Part shown: positions 12,483 through 24,061 of the stretch, piece after piece
Layout of the letters: every line of letters begins with the position of its first letter
How positions within the stretch are numbered: the first letter of the stretch is position 1
DNA from: Rhyzopertha dominica
Lineage: Eukaryota; Arthropoda; Insecta; Coleoptera; Bostrichidae
Length of the DNA: 64,000 bases
Assembly (NCBI GenBank): GCA_025024175.1
Contig: QCXZ01000001.1
Location: 31,738,942-31,802,941 of the forward strand
Direction: 5' to 3'
Notes under the pieces: model-generated
Databases searched by the model: none
What the model saw: the letters and a program-made list of their open reading frames with translations, nothing else
Told to the model about the DNA's origin: nothing
Translations under genes and position numbers: made by a program

Positions 12483-12899
12483 TACTAGGTTCACCCAACA
12501 GATGAAGTGATCACGTGTAGTCCACACATCTATCACGTGATCGGAACCCCCTTCCCTTCCGAAAAGCCTAACTTAAACCGCACAACAAATTTTAACATTT
12601 ATTTTTTTTGAGGCAACATAACCTCACTTTTTCTGGACTTAGCGAACGTTCAGGTTCGAAATTTGCAACAGAAAAGTTTACTCAAAGATACCGTATGGCA
12701 ATATCTTACAACTAAATTGCCCAAGAACATAGTTTTGCAATTTTAGTTTAATTTCAGTCGATCCGTAGGGTTGGCTAGTGTGAAACGGGGTTGAAGCAGA
12801 TCTCCCTCGCTTACTGAGAACCAATAGGAAAGCTGCGTTTGAAAATCACGTGAAGATCACGCCTGTTTATTACTCCGTCTGTTGGGTGATCCAACTATA
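12483..12899. mobile_element. MITE candidate, ~417 bp, TIR ~28 bp
   Basis: The left arm around 12485-12510 (core TTCACCCAACAGATGAAGTG) is inverted at 12870-12897 (core CTCCGTCTGTTGGGTGATCC). An inner hairpin with 9-bp arms GATCACGTG/CACGTGATC lies at 12509-12542. TA flanks both outer ends, which would fit a TA target duplication, but AT-rich context makes this weak. No coding capacity. Confidence 0.55.
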
Positions 12900-13072
12900 G
12901 TTGGCTATTGTTTAATGCTTGTTATGGGAGTTTGCCATATACCAGAAATCACCGCCACTACATAGCTACTAATATACAAAGCAATTCACATACAGGTTGT
13001 CCCAAAGTTCCAAAAAAGCTCCATAACTTGTATTAGTAGTAGTATTAGACATATTTACTTTTTTTCTTTTTA

Positions 13073-13540
13073 ATGTGGTCTTGGTTTGGTGAAGCAGATC
13101 ATAGTATTTTATCGGCTCAAACAATGCATGACTACCGCAGAGTGCCGCATTTGAAAGACTGGTGTATAGATTTGAAGTTACGGGTTCATAACGTAGAAGA
13201 AAAAATAAATATCACTACAAAAAATAACGAAAACCTGGAGTTGAAACTTCTTTTATATTACAAGAAATTCCAGAATTGAGTTGCAGAAATATTAAGACAG
13301 AAAGTGTCATCCCGCGAACCAGTATTAATCAAATTATGTTAAAACACAAATTCCATCCCCACCACGATCAGCTACATCAAGGATTTTTGAAGATGGTTTT
13401 CAAATCGGGTAAATTTCTGTCAAAGAATGGATAATGTGATTAATAGCGACTGGAACGTTATGCAGAAAATCTTATTTTATTTAGATATGAAGCAACATTT
13501 AAAAGCAATTGATCTATTAATCGACACAACAGGCATCGCT
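13073..13540 (+). pseudogene. mariner-like transposase relic
   Basis: From about 13316 the plus strand reads INQIMLKHKFHPHHDQLHQG, then in shifting frames NRVNFCQRMDN, QKILF, EATFKSN and NRHNRHR. This is the order found in the linker and first catalytic block of mariner-like transposases with an HKFHP motif before the DDE core. Stops and at least two frameshifts break it. The 68-codon frame at 13073-13279 directly upstream may be its N-terminus but is not itself recognisable. The relic ends near 13540, before the gypsy integrase remnant. Confidence 0.6.
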
Positions 13541-13639
13541 TATGCGACTGCAAACACTCATCTCGGAATGGTCATTGAAAGTCTTTCTTAATGTTTTGAA
13601 TTTAAATTTCTTCAAAACAATCTCCCTTTGTATGTTATC

Positions 13640-14210
13640 ATCGAGTACATTTCGTTTAATTAATGAATGTGTGCTAAATTGGATTGTAATAACCAAGGTG
13701 ATGTAAAAACAATTAATGTACTGCCTTGGAACGATTATTTTAGTAAATGGTTCGAGATCTATAATATACTGAATGCTGCAACAGTGGCAGAACAAGTTAT
13801 CGCTAATTAAATCAGTCACTTTGGAGTTACACTGGAACTGTACTGTGATCAAGGCCAAAAGGCTTCTGAACTACTCAGTATACGAACAAGTCAAATAGTT
13901 AAAATATTTAAAATTACACTGAAGACAACCTCAGAATGGTGGTTAACAAACAGACAGCCTAGAACCATTACATTATGATCCAACATCCTCTTCGGTAAAG
14001 AATTCAGACGATACGTGGAACTCATGTTTGGGAGATTAGTGTATTTCAGCTGAAGACTAATTGCGTTCCCTGAAAGAAAGTCTGTAAGTAGCACTTAAAG
14101 TTGGGAACGATCGAATGAAGAAAGGTACGGTTCAGAGACCAATAGCAATGGCTATACTGAAAACAATATGGTTTAACTCTACATTTTGGTATGAAGGCTT
14201 GCGTGGTTGT
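13640..14210 (+). pseudogene. Ty3/gypsy-like integrase relic
   Basis: Plus-strand translation around 13722-13850 reads LPWNDYFSKWFEIYNI, LNAATVAEQVIAN, a stop, then ISHFGVTLELYCDQGQKAS. This is the integrase core: first Asp in the D-Y-F-x-K-W block, second Asp in C-D-Q-G. Further on, ILFGKEFRRYVELMFGR (13990-14040) and NDRMKKGT followed by a Trp-containing stretch (14105-14200) match the region after the core and the start of the C-terminal domain. Stops and indels abound, and the catalytic Glu region is missing or unreadable. No LTR or upstream RT was found, so it is an old fragment squeezed between a mariner relic and the Penelope element. Confidence 0.7.
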
Positions 14211-14261
14211 TGGTAATAACATGTTGTTTTCCGGGTTGCTTCCCACGTTGCTTGTTTGGCC

Positions 14262-14300
14262 TTGACGTTTCGATACTCATGTCGGTGTCTTCCTCAGAAG
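14262..14300 (-). ncRNA. hammerhead-ribozyme-like core of the Penelope element
   Basis: On the minus strand CTGAGGA (14297-14291), one A, helix GACAC/GTATC (four pairs, one C-A mismatch) and GAAACGTC (14271-14264). It lies just beyond the endonuclease coding region, at the 3' side of the element, where Penelope-like elements are known to carry hammerhead motifs. Best supported of the four copies because the coding parts are attached. Confidence 0.6.
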
Positions 14301-14499
14301 TAGCTCTGAAATTTAAATGTCCTAGTCTGCTCCGGTATTTATACTCGTCCAGGTCACTGAAGCGTGAGAGTTGTTATGCATGACTGATTTCCATATTCCC
14401 AATAGTTCGATGCCTCGGTCTCGGTTATAATTGTGCGGATTTTTCTGGATTTCGATGGCTTCCTTTTACAATTTCGGCCAGAATCTCGTTTATCTTGAC

Positions 14500-14875
14500 A
14501 GCATTTGTGCCTCCTCAAATTTGATGATGTGGCCAGTCTCCATTCGGTGTCCTGCTACTGCCGATCTGTCACATTGCTTGTCCCTGGTATTCCTGATGTA
14601 TTCTTTTATTCTCGTGCTGATGTGCCGTGCCTTCCGGTTTGGCCGATGTAAACCTTGCCACAGTTGCATGCGATGCCATACACATCCCGTGTTTCTAGCT
14701 CCTCACTCGCCGAGCGATATTTCGGAAAAGGGTTAGCAATCTTTTCTGGGGCGCTGAAGATGGTGTTTATCTGATGTCTTCTCAACAACCGCCCGATATT
14801 ATCTATACATCCATTGACGTAGGGCAAGTGTGCTGCAGCAATGTACTCTTCTGGTTCCTTCCTTTGTGGTTGCAT
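14500..14875 (-). pseudogene. Penelope GIY-YIG endonuclease fragment
   Basis: The minus-strand frame 14606-14875 reads HLPYVNGCIDNIGRLLRRHQ, a linker, then DVYGIACNCGKVYIGQTGR. The G-I-x ... Y-I-G pair is the GIY-YIG signature with its Cys-containing loop, and Q-T-G-R follows as in the family. After this a frameshift occurs; the continuation (helical part with H-x-R-x-x-x-G-H) is recoverable from 14600 to about 14500. The plus-strand copy at 15876-16175 has the same domain uninterrupted, so the lesion here is easy to see. Confidence 0.85.
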
Positions 14876-15017
14876 GTTGACAGTTTTCTCAATCCGTGCC
14901 TTAGAACACCCGTTCTTCTGTAGTGCTCTGCGTAGATGTTCTAATTCCTTTTCTAGGTGGTCTGGTTCGCTGATTAGGTTCGCTTGTTGTATTAGCGTGT
15001 TAATGACTCCATGCTAT

Positions 15018-15506
15018 CTAGCGGGGTGAAGATGTGAATCTACATGCCAAGTAGCGATCCGTGTGGGTTGACTTCCTACAAACCCGATGTCCTAGCGTGC
15101 CGTCTTGTATCCTTGTCACCATCACATCCAGGACGGGTAGGGCACCATTGGTCTCCACCTGTATCGTGAATTGTATGCCGCTGTTAAGATGGTCCAAGAA
15201 CTCCTTTATGTTATCTTCGCCATGCGGCCAGATGGTGAAAGTATCATCNACGTATCTAAACAAACACTTAGGTTTAAGACTTCCAAGTAAATGTTGGCTA
15301 TCAGCGGAGAAAGCGGTGACCCCATACTTGAAGAAAGTAGATTTCAAGCAGATCTTCGCTAGTTGGACTAGTTCTTCATCCGGGTCTTCTTCTTGTAGAC
15401 GTTTCTTCAACGCCCTTATCGCATCGTCCAGTGGTATCTTCGTGAAGGGTGAGGTGATATCAAAGCTTACTAAGGTGTCTTTCGGATCCAGTTTGATCTC
15501 CTTCAT
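15018..15506 (-). pseudogene. Penelope-like RT core fragment
   Basis: A 162-codon stretch has DTLVSFDITSPFTKIP (motif A, catalytic Asp in S-F-D), STFFKYG, and FRYXDDTF (motif C; the second residue position covers an N in the sequence). It ends with THTDRYLACRF, the K-x-T-x-T-x-R-Y/L block of Penelope-like RTs. Between STFFKYG and the motif C block the in-frame translation is unrelated, but another frame reads MGSPLSPLIANIYLE, the missing motif B. Small deletions on both sides of motif B therefore shifted it out of frame while the overall frame was kept. This cannot be an active polymerase. Confidence 0.85.
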
Positions 15507-15849
15507 TTTCTCAATAAGGTCTCCGGAGTCTTTTCAGGGTCCGACCGATGTAGCGACTGGGTGGCAGATCCTGTTGCACTAACAATCGGTCTCAGTGGTA
15601 TCTCTGGTTTGTGAATCTTCGGTAGGCAATATAGTTGCGTCGTCCTTGTGTCTCGATTAATCATGCCGGGATGTAGGTCTTCTGCTATCTTCGATTTCCG
15701 TATAGCTGAATTGATGGTCCATTCAATGCGTCCTCACTTTTGTTATATAGTCCATCGTAACCAAGATGACGGTGGCGTTGCCTTTGTCGGCCGGTAATAT
15801 TGCGAGGTCCGGGTTGTTCTTTAGCTTCCTTAAGGCGCTCCTTTCTTTC

Positions 15850-16170
15850 CAGAAGGGTACATCGCTGCAGCATACTTGCTCCGCGTCAATGGATGTAGAG
15901 ATAAGATCGGACGGTTGCTGAGAAGACATCAGATAAACATTATCTTTAGTGCCCCGGGAAAGATAGCTAACGCCTTTCCGAAGTATTGTTCTGCGACTGA
16001 GGAGCTACAAGATGTGTATTGCATCCCGTGCAGCTGTGGCGAGGTTTACATCGGCCAAACCGGAAGGCACTTCGGCACGAAAATCAAAGAACACATCAGG
16101 GACGCCAGGGACCGGCAATGTGACACATCGGCTGCAGCAGAACACCGAATGAAGACTGGCCATGTACTTT
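15850..16170 (+). pseudogene. second Penelope-like element: GIY-YIG fragment, plus strand
   Basis: The open frame 15876-16175 reads MLRVNGCRDKIGRLLRRHQ, then ELQDVYCIPCSCGEVYIGQT and GRHFGTKIKEHIRDARD, ending AAAEHRMKTGHVLY. This is a complete GIY-YIG domain (signature Y-C-I ... Y-I-G, catalytic-type Arg in the following helix, and the terminal H-R-x-x-x-G-H). It is similar to the minus-strand copy but not identical: homology begins near 15850 and stops abruptly at about 16166. Only this domain is present. The fragment sits head-to-head with the minus-strand element, an arrangement common for Penelope-like elements. Confidence 0.85.
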
Positions 16171-16175
16171 ATTAG

Positions 16176-19095
16176 GATAAGTAGTGGAGAAGATAATGTA
16201 GATAATAGAGCAGATCCAGCTAGCGCTAAGGCCTAGTAACCGACTGGGACGATAAGTATTAAGATCATCATGAAATTAATTGATTGTGTTCTAAAAAGTA
16301 TTCTGATACCCCTTAGTATTTTGTTTTCAGACCTATATAGGTATAACCCCACCAATTACACATGTCCATTCGGGGTGCGCTAATATTAACAGCCGATGCA
16401 TCCACCACCATTTCAGCGCGCGTCAATCATCAGGAAGATTCATTCAGTTCGACAGCCTTCGATTGCAGTGGAGGTTCATAATGTCAGGCCCTTGTACTGT
16501 CAATGACATGACAGCGAACCTTTGTTACCGCACTGAGTGGGAAGAGTCGGTGAATGGGAGCAACACGTGTAATGGACGCGGGGACACGTTTGCAAATAAT
16601 GTTAATGGGGTGTACGGTTTTGTGTGGCTAATAATTGATATGCGGCAGTTTTCTGTGGAATCGCGCTCGATTAGGCTAATATTCAACATTAATTTTGGTG
16701 AAGTGGTATGTGTCGAGCTTGATAATTTATTCACGGACGTATACGCATTTGCCCAGTTTTGAAGTCTTCATTAATGTGCACTGTTAATAGACGTTTCAAT
16801 TGTGTGCGATTAAGGAATTAAATAACACATAATTAACAATTAAACTGTCAGCACTCAGAGGGTAATGAATGATGGATAAATCAAACTATATACTGCTTTA
16901 CATCCCACCCACCTTAAACAGGTGAAGCAGTTCCCCAGGAACATGCTGGATTTGGATAGTGGAGAAACATTCTTAGTTTGATATCAGAATTTGACGAAAG
17001 CGCAGACTATATAATAAAAACTTGCTTTGACGTGAATTTTGTATCCACATCCAATAAAATAAATAGTCACCTATTTATTTTTATCAAACAGTACTCGTAG
17101 TGATGCAAACAAAATTAATTTCCCTTATAGCTACAATATTCTTGAAGATAATAACAATAAAATTGCAATTGCTTTGGTTAGATAAACAGAAAGAAAANAT
17201 GAGATGAAATCTTAAATAANAACTATTATCTTGTATCGATTGNGAAAGTGTTGAACCTTACTGGTGACCACGACTATATCTAGTTTATATAAAAATATGA
17301 CATTGGGAGGATTGTCTAATTTAGGAATAATGTTAATGTTATTATATAGTTACTCTTGCATAATGGCATAAACCTAGATCACTCCAAAAAATTATATCAT
17401 CACTGCTATGAAGCGTGTTTAAAATCGAAGTAGTTTAATTAGATATTTATTTAGACTGAAAATACTCACCTAGAAATCGAGAAAAAGAAAATCCAGTAAA
17501 AAAATATTCAAGAACTTTCAAAGAAGATATGGGATTATACGCGTAGAAGCACTACTCAGAATCCAATTACTTTTTCATATAGGGCTCAATCAGTTTATTT
17601 ATTTAAAACTGCTGCCTTTCTGTTCTAGTTTCAGTTAATATTAAGATACAAAATCCATTCAAGAAAATAATCGAATCCTACCAATCGACTTTTCTTGTAT
17701 TAGAACGGCTCTACAACCACAACATAAATTTGCTCGCTACGAGCACTCATTGTTGTAGATACTGAATTCGAATTCTAAACCCTTTAACGGCCCTAATCTG
17801 AAAATCAATTTTCCTTTTCGACTTTCACCAGCATAAATTGAAAACGACAAAACTCGCAATTTTATTTAATTAAATGGGCTAAGGTGAACCACGACCACAA
17901 TATAATATAATGAAGCGTTGGTTTTTTACGCTAACTCGTTAAAAAACATCCCTTCGTTTTGCGCACCCACATCCGTTTGTTGTTTTGTGTTCACCAGCGC
18001 ATCATCAACATGAAAAGCCTCATAGTGCTTTGGGAACACTATCGATACATTTCCCGTGTCACTTTTTGTCAAAGCGGCGGATGTTCAACTAGAGCCAGTT
18101 ATTCCGCGTCTGGCATATGTATGTAGGAAATAGATCCGCGTAAGTGGAATACAAAACGTTGCAAGAGCAACAAAAACTGAAATAATGCAGCTCTGCAGTC
18201 GAACAAACTCGATGCGGAATAGACATCCCCGTGGAATTTCGTGCATGTTCTTTGTCGGTTAAGACCCGGTTTCACTTCGATCGGGAAGCACTACCTCCTT
18301 GGGGGCAATACAACCTTCGAACTCCACTTATCGGAGCGTTGAACGTCACGTGTGATTTGTATATCGCAAATCATTCACTCGATTCGAGAACGTATCGAGA
18401 TCTTTTGAATTTCCTGTGGGATTTCTTTTAAGTCGCTGTAGTACACGTAACGATTTAAAATGATCTGTGGTATACGCTTTTTGAGAATATTTGTTTTAAA
18501 TTTACATTTTGGGCTAGGCACATAGCAAAACGATGACGAGCTTTCTGTTTGCTTCTGCTGTTGCTACTGCATCATCCGTCATCGTTTACGATTAGTTTTT
18601 TTATTATTGTCTATAAATTGCAATAGCAATAGTCCTTATGAGTTATAGAAAGAAATCTCCCAGGTTTCATAGTTGTTTTGTTTCAAGAAATATTATAATT
18701 TGGTCATCTTCCACATAGGGCATGTATATTGCGGAGAATATCGATATCCTCGGAGTGAAAAACGTTACAGTTTATTGCATTCTGGGAGAGGTGTACCACA
18801 AAAATTGAGAATACTATATGTGTAAGCGCGGAGCACCAGTACAGAAATTAATTACTAAACCCATCTTAGACGTCGTTGTCGGTGGGATAAGTGCTGTTAG
18901 ATTCTGGATGAGGGATTAAAGGACAGGAATGACGGATCTAACTTGTAATATAAACTTCGAGCTGTTTTTAATATACAAGAAATATATTATCATTCATTTC
19001 CACTTTGAGAATTGGACTATTTTTCTATTTTAAAGTGACCTTTGCTTTTACTGTTTTGTTGTACATTTATTTATTTGATGAGTCTTCAAAAATGC
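16176..19095. other. unassigned region
   Basis: No transposon coding recognised. A moderately GC-rich patch at 16360-16620 contains a 99-codon plus frame (16463-16762) without motif. Another CpG-bearing patch lies at 17930-18420, with a 66-codon frame (18231-18431). Both could be host conserved non-coding or exon fragments; sequence alone does not decide. The remainder is AT-rich. Confidence 0.3.
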
Positions 19096-19099
19096 CAAA

Positions 19100-19250
19100 C
19101 CACAATGTCTAGTTTAAACAAGACGGCGCTCCGCCACATTTTAATGTTCGCCTGTATCTCAATAACATCTTCCGAAGTCAGTGGGTAGGACTCCGGAAAA
19201 ATATCAATGCCATGCTAGATCGCCTGATTTCAGTCATTGGATTATTCTTT
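19100..19250 (+). pseudogene. mariner-like transposase relic (second/third catalytic blocks)
   Basis: Plus-strand translation in two frames reads QDGAPPHFNVRLYLNNIF (block around the second catalytic Asp, in Q-D-G) then QWVG and, after a frameshift, CHARSPDFSHWIIL (third block R-S-P-D). The order and spacing match mariner-like transposases. The piece is cut on both sides: upstream reading gives stops, and downstream it meets a GATT microsatellite. Confidence 0.7.
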
Positions 19251-19253
19251 AGT

Positions 19254-19290
19254 GTTTTGATTGATTGATGATTGATTGATTGAATCAGCA
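19254..19290. repeat. short (GATT)n tract
   Basis: Several GATT units (TTGATTGATTGATGATTGA) directly follow the mariner relic. It may be a LINE tail or a plain microsatellite; no LINE coding was identified beside it. Confidence 0.6.
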
Positions 19291-19910
19291 TACGGTAGGA
19301 ATTTCTGCCGCCGTGTATACCGCCGGGCCGGCTACGACTACGCTGGGTTGGAGGGGTGACACGCTTATTGCTAGTGGGCCCCCACGCAGCGCATGTTACA
19401 GGAGTTTGGGGATTGGAATGGGGAGGTTTTCAGGGCATCCAACAATCGGATACTTTTTATTAGCCTCCGTGTAGGATGTAGTTCGGCAGCATTGTTCTTG
19501 TTCTTCCTCGGACGAGCTGCTGTCTGAGATTGTAACAGCTGTAAGACTTCCTTATTTATTGTTTTTTTTGTCTTTTGCGATCCCTGACCACTATTCTTCA
19601 GTTAAGTTTTATTTTGCTATGATTCTCTCCACCGTTCTCCACTTGTAGCACGGTCATCCTACTTTGAGCTTGTTGCTGCTTCCCACGCCTTTTGTACTAT
19701 ACGGGAAGCTTTGCAGGGTGCATTCGGCCAGTGAATGATTTTCTTAGATGTTTTCGTCTTTGATGTTGGCTTAGCGTGGCTTCATTGTACTCCTTCTCAT
19801 GTGAGGTGATGTCTGAAGTTGTGTAAAGATTTAAGACTTCTTCGATTATTATTTTCTTGTCTTTTTTAAGCGGCATTCACGATTCATGTTCCCTTTTTTG
19901 ATTGCTCTTT
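19291..19910. other. unassigned; GC-rich start
   Basis: A GC-rich segment (19300-19480, with a 64-codon plus frame 19280-19474) has no motif I recognise. After it the sequence is T-rich on the plus strand. Nothing else supported. Confidence 0.3.
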
Positions 19911-20745
19911 CGTAATGATGTCGATGCTTCTTTCGGTGTTTTCATATATGTTTATCCGTTCGTTTCCTAGAGAGTATGGTCTAACGTGATTTGTAGTTTT
20001 CTTTCTTATTTCTCTTACAAGGTATTTGTGTTGCTGTTGGTGATGTGTTCGACGTATATTTGATAGTTTTGGTCTTGCTGATTTTTTTTACCACGATTAC
20101 GTGATTTCTTGTATGCACACTAACTACTTCACTGTAACGATAATCACAATAACAATGTAAACGCAAGAACGTAGCACTAGAACACATTATGAACTTGAAA
20201 TCTTATAATTCACAATAATTGTTTGATTCCTGTTTGTGTTGCTGTTTCTTGATGGTATCGACGCTTTGAGTGATTTCGTATTTGCTTATCCATTCGCTTG
20301 TTGGATCTCTAGATGGGTTGATATTATTCTACTCGTCTTGTGTATTTGTATCTTTTCTTTTCTATACATTGGAGTTTCTTTAGGACTATCCCATTTTTTG
20401 TGATTGGATTTGTTTACATGTTTTCCTGGTTTCTGTACAATTATTTCGCACTGTCATAGCACTTTCTTACTTACTGCTTCTTTCTGTTCTTGTCACTATG
20501 TCTTCTACCAGCTATTCTTCTTATTTTTCTTAGGCGGTTTTTGTGTTCTTATTGGGTAATGTTCCCCGTACATTTGGTAACTCAGTGTGCTTCGAAAGCG
20601 GTTGCCATCTCCCGAGATTTTCTGTACCACAATTGTGTGATTTCTTGTATACATTTTTTTTAGACGCACGGAACTACTTCACTGTTATGACCCAAACAAT
20701 AACGACAACACAAGAACCTAACACTAGAACACATTATAAAGAGAT
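19911..20745. repeat. diverged direct repeats
   Basis: Two pairs of similar blocks repeat in the same orientation. 19913-19970 resembles 20250-20305 (shared cores TATCCRTTCG and TCGAYGCTT). 20101-20190 resembles 20637-20740 (shared GTGATTTCTTGTAT, AACTACTTCACTGT, CACTAGAACACATTAT). The spacing differs (about 340 and 540 bp), so the block has been duplicated and then altered by indels. Neither copy has coding resemblance. Confidence 0.6.
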
Positions 20746-20885
20746 GTAAGAGTTGATAGCAATTGTTTGCTATGTCGCCGATCCTGAGCTAACCACAAGC
20801 TGTATTAATATTTATATTTATCTTATTGTCTTCTTTCGTTGATTCGTTGTTACCCTAAGAGACTTTTTATGTTTGTTTTTCTGAA

Positions 20886-21055
20886 AGAACGTCTGAAAAG
20901 ACGAAAGTAGTTTTTATTATTTTGCTATTTAGGTTTTTTAACAAGTCGACATAATTGCATTTGATCTAATTTTGAACATGCCGGTTTCTCTACGTTTTAC
21001 TACCGTCCCCTATTGTTGATTTGTATTTACTGTTAGAACGTCTAAAGGGACGAAA
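20886..21055. repeat. short direct repeat pair AGAACGTCTRAARRGACGAAAG-type
   Basis: A 22-nt block beginning AGAACGTCT and ending GACGAAAG occurs at 20886 and again near 21033. Each is itself a small hairpin (GTC...GAC) followed by similar T-rich sequence. The function is unknown; it could be part of the same repeat unit as the blocks upstream. Confidence 0.5.
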
Positions 21056-21059
21056 GCCG

Positions 21060-24000
21060 TTATTCTTGTTTTGTGGGTTAGTTTTTTATTCTACTTGTTA
21101 ATACTGCGGCGTTTAGTTTTATTATTACTAGTATTTCTTTTAAGATCGTGTTGATGTTCTATTATAGCGCGTGAGGCAGATCGGGGTACCTACGTTTGGT
21201 CTATTTTTAGACNTATTGNTTTTACTCAGTTTTTTACACTATCAGAGCCTGTTCTTTGTCTACCTTCAAGGTCTGACAATCTGGGGTGATTCGTTTCTAC
21301 CTGCGTTTGACCGTTTCAGCCCAAAAATACGCTCGGTGTAGCGTTATATCGCAGAAAATCCCGCACTTGCTTATACCAAGAGAGAGAAGTAATACGCACT
21401 ATTGTTATTTATGCACATGCAACATACTTAGTAATTATTACGTTAGTCAATTATTTTGTTACTGTCTTATTTTAGTTCCTGTTGCATTCGGTGTGCCTGG
21501 TAGGGTGTTCCCTCACAGGTATTCACCAGGGTTCTCAGGTGTGCCACCACTTTTACCACGCTAAGCACTTGTCCCCCACCTTATGATCGTGCAACACTCA
21601 CTAAATGTAGTTTAGTTGTTTATTAATTACACAAAAAGGTAGTAAAACTCGGAGAGCCGTTCGGGTGCACGTTCTTTAGGGTTATTTAAAAAATCAGGCC
21701 TACAAAGAAAAATTACGAAATTTGCAAAGACTGGAAGCCAGAATCAGTCACAAATTTCAAGAATTACCACTTAATTGCCTTAAATATTCGTTGTGCAATT
21801 TCTCTGATAGACTGGGTTATTGACAAGCTGCAGGAAATCTTCAGTTTGAACATTTAGTTTGATTCAAAGATTTAATTAAGTGACTAACGTTTTACAAACA
21901 TTACAATAATTACCAAATGAATAAAAATCAGTATTGATGATACCTGCAGAACCTGCTTTGATAACCTTTTTTTGTCGTTTATTTTAAAACATGATATTTC
22001 ACGACCCATATATTATAAAAGAAGTACCAGGTCATTTCAAGGATAAAAAGAACAGTAAAAATTCGCAACAAAGCACTTGGCTGCCATTATTACTTTTAAG
22101 GATTTAAATAATTGTTAGAGAACGCCTCATTCCTTTCGGGTACATTCAGAATACCATGATAATGATCTCATTTATATTATAGGTGTCATAGCATCTCTAA
22201 ATAGTCACACCCCTTAAAAACTGCACGACATACTAACTAACATGCGCGACACCCACAAAGTATCAAAATTTTTATCTAGCTTTAAATTAAATCACGGCGC
22301 GGAAACAAAAAGTAGTATATAAAATATATAAAAAATGAATAAATCTTCAAATTACGATAACACTGGTGCAGAAGTAAACTGCGTACAGATATTAAGGAAC
22401 ATTTACGAGTATGGTGTTGGACCCCGTCCCTATGGTGGCTCTTTAAAGTTTCGCAAGAGAATGGTATTTACACCATGTCAATGTGTCTTTCGTAATAATC
22501 TGACAAGTATTTTTCTTCTCGTACTAATTGTTCCAAAGCGAAAGGCTTATCTGTAGAAAGAAAAAATACGTGTAGGCTTATTTTTATGTTCAATCCGTTG
22601 TTAAAATGTTTAACTTACCCGTAGGACACTCATTATATTAGAATTCGAATTAAAATAAATTATTGTTGTAGCTCCCACTACTTTTCTTAATATGTTTGTA
22701 AGATATTGACATACTGTCAAAAATGTCTAAATTGTAATCCACTAAATGGTACCCAAGTTTATAATTCTATATGGGTAGAATAAAAGAATTCAACCACATT
22801 AGACACACCATCTTTCAAAGTCGGTGGACTTATAAACTTTAAACTATTTCGTCAAAACTGCTCAATATCACATTAGTTACTTATTTTTTTCGTAATCTTT
22901 TTCAGTATACCAATTCTTTATTAGCCTAGCACACGGAATGCAGTACTTACAGACAGCATAAGTAGCTACCTAGTATTACTGTCGTCAAAATGGATATCCT
23001 GCTCAAATTTAGATATAACGCAATCCCCCAAAAAATCCTAATTCCCTGTTATGAGTCGTCAAGCAAACCGACAAATTTCAATTAATTACGCTCATATCTC
23101 AGCGGCATGCCATTGTTCACATGATGAGACGCCGCCTCCTCTTGACTGGCAGCCAGCAACGTTAAGGCAAACAGAGCTTGTATCAAAGACACAGCAAGTG
23201 CGCTCTCGTTGAGCCTCGTCCCATCAACGTCGCGCAAATTTCCCAAGCGAACAATCACACATAACCATTATTCACTTGCAATTAATTGGATAAATACCGA
23301 GCAGTTTACTCAGACGCGGTGTTTCGTGCGCGTCAGCGGCGGAAAGCGCTCATGCTCCTAACAACATTTAAGTGGTTGCTAGTCTGGGATGCAGTCTGCC
23401 TGGATTGTTAACGTTAGTTTTAAGTGTATGCAATGCACTTCGCTGATGCACTTTCGTACATTCGTCAGTGCTACACATTTTCAAGATGTTTCTAAAGCAA
23501 TTACTTAATTAGCGGTTTTCATAAAAGTTACATCGACAACAGAATAGTGTACTCACGAAGAATAGCTAGTCTGAAATATGATCCAATTAATGCTTTAGGA
23601 TTTTAAAATGATATACATATAGACAACATTATATCTGACATCTGACAAAACCATAGATCGGAACGTAACAAAAACACAAAACGTATTTAATTTAATATTA
23701 TTAGGATTAGATATTATGTTATGGCCCACATCACTGACCAAGTTTAGAAACAATTCATTACATTGCCGAAAACATTAATTTTATGTTGCTGGTTGACTCC
23801 GAAAAAAATCGTGTCAGAAATGTGAAAAATCCAAAGAATTTTCCAGTAGGGAAGGTTGATCGGCATACAAAAGGTACCTTATAAGCTTATGACTATGGAG
23901 AATTGTTCCCCATGTCGACATTGAATCCCATCGAAAAGCAGAATTCGATAGTATCGATACATTGCATAAATAGACTGAGAAAAACAGTTTAACAAAGTGT

Positions 24001-24061
24001 ACCACCTTAGATACATCTCAATAAATGTAAGTTTTCTCAGCCGCCATATTTGTGTTATTCA
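21060..24061. other. unassigned region
   Basis: No transposon coding recognised. A plus frame 21286-21564 (92 codons) and another at 22335-22556 (73 codons, ATG start) have no motif. A GC- and CpG-richer patch at 23090-23360 is non-repetitive within the window and may be host regulatory DNA. Confidence 0.3.

Larger units (their letters stand above)
14235..15860 (-). mobile_element. Penelope-like element, 5'-truncated, minus strand
   Basis: Read on the minus strand, the element holds in order an RT N-terminal block with ILPADKGNATVI (about 15800-15765), the RT core 15506-15018, a linker, the GIY-YIG endonuclease (14875-14500) and a terminal region with a hammerhead-like motif. This domain order defines GIY-YIG-bearing Penelope-like retroelements, which prime from nicked DNA. 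Several frameshifts separate the parts, and the 5' end meets an inverted second copy at about 15850-15870. It is not functional. The hammerhead placement at the 3' side agrees with the reading direction. Confidence 0.88.

Noticed and set aside
13517..14246. Minus-strand open frames of 113, 67 and 66 codons
   Set aside because: Mirror frames of the plus-strand mariner/gypsy integrase relics.
14431..15582. Plus-strand open frames of 101 and 173 codons
   Set aside because: Mirror frames of the minus-strand Penelope RT and endonuclease coding.
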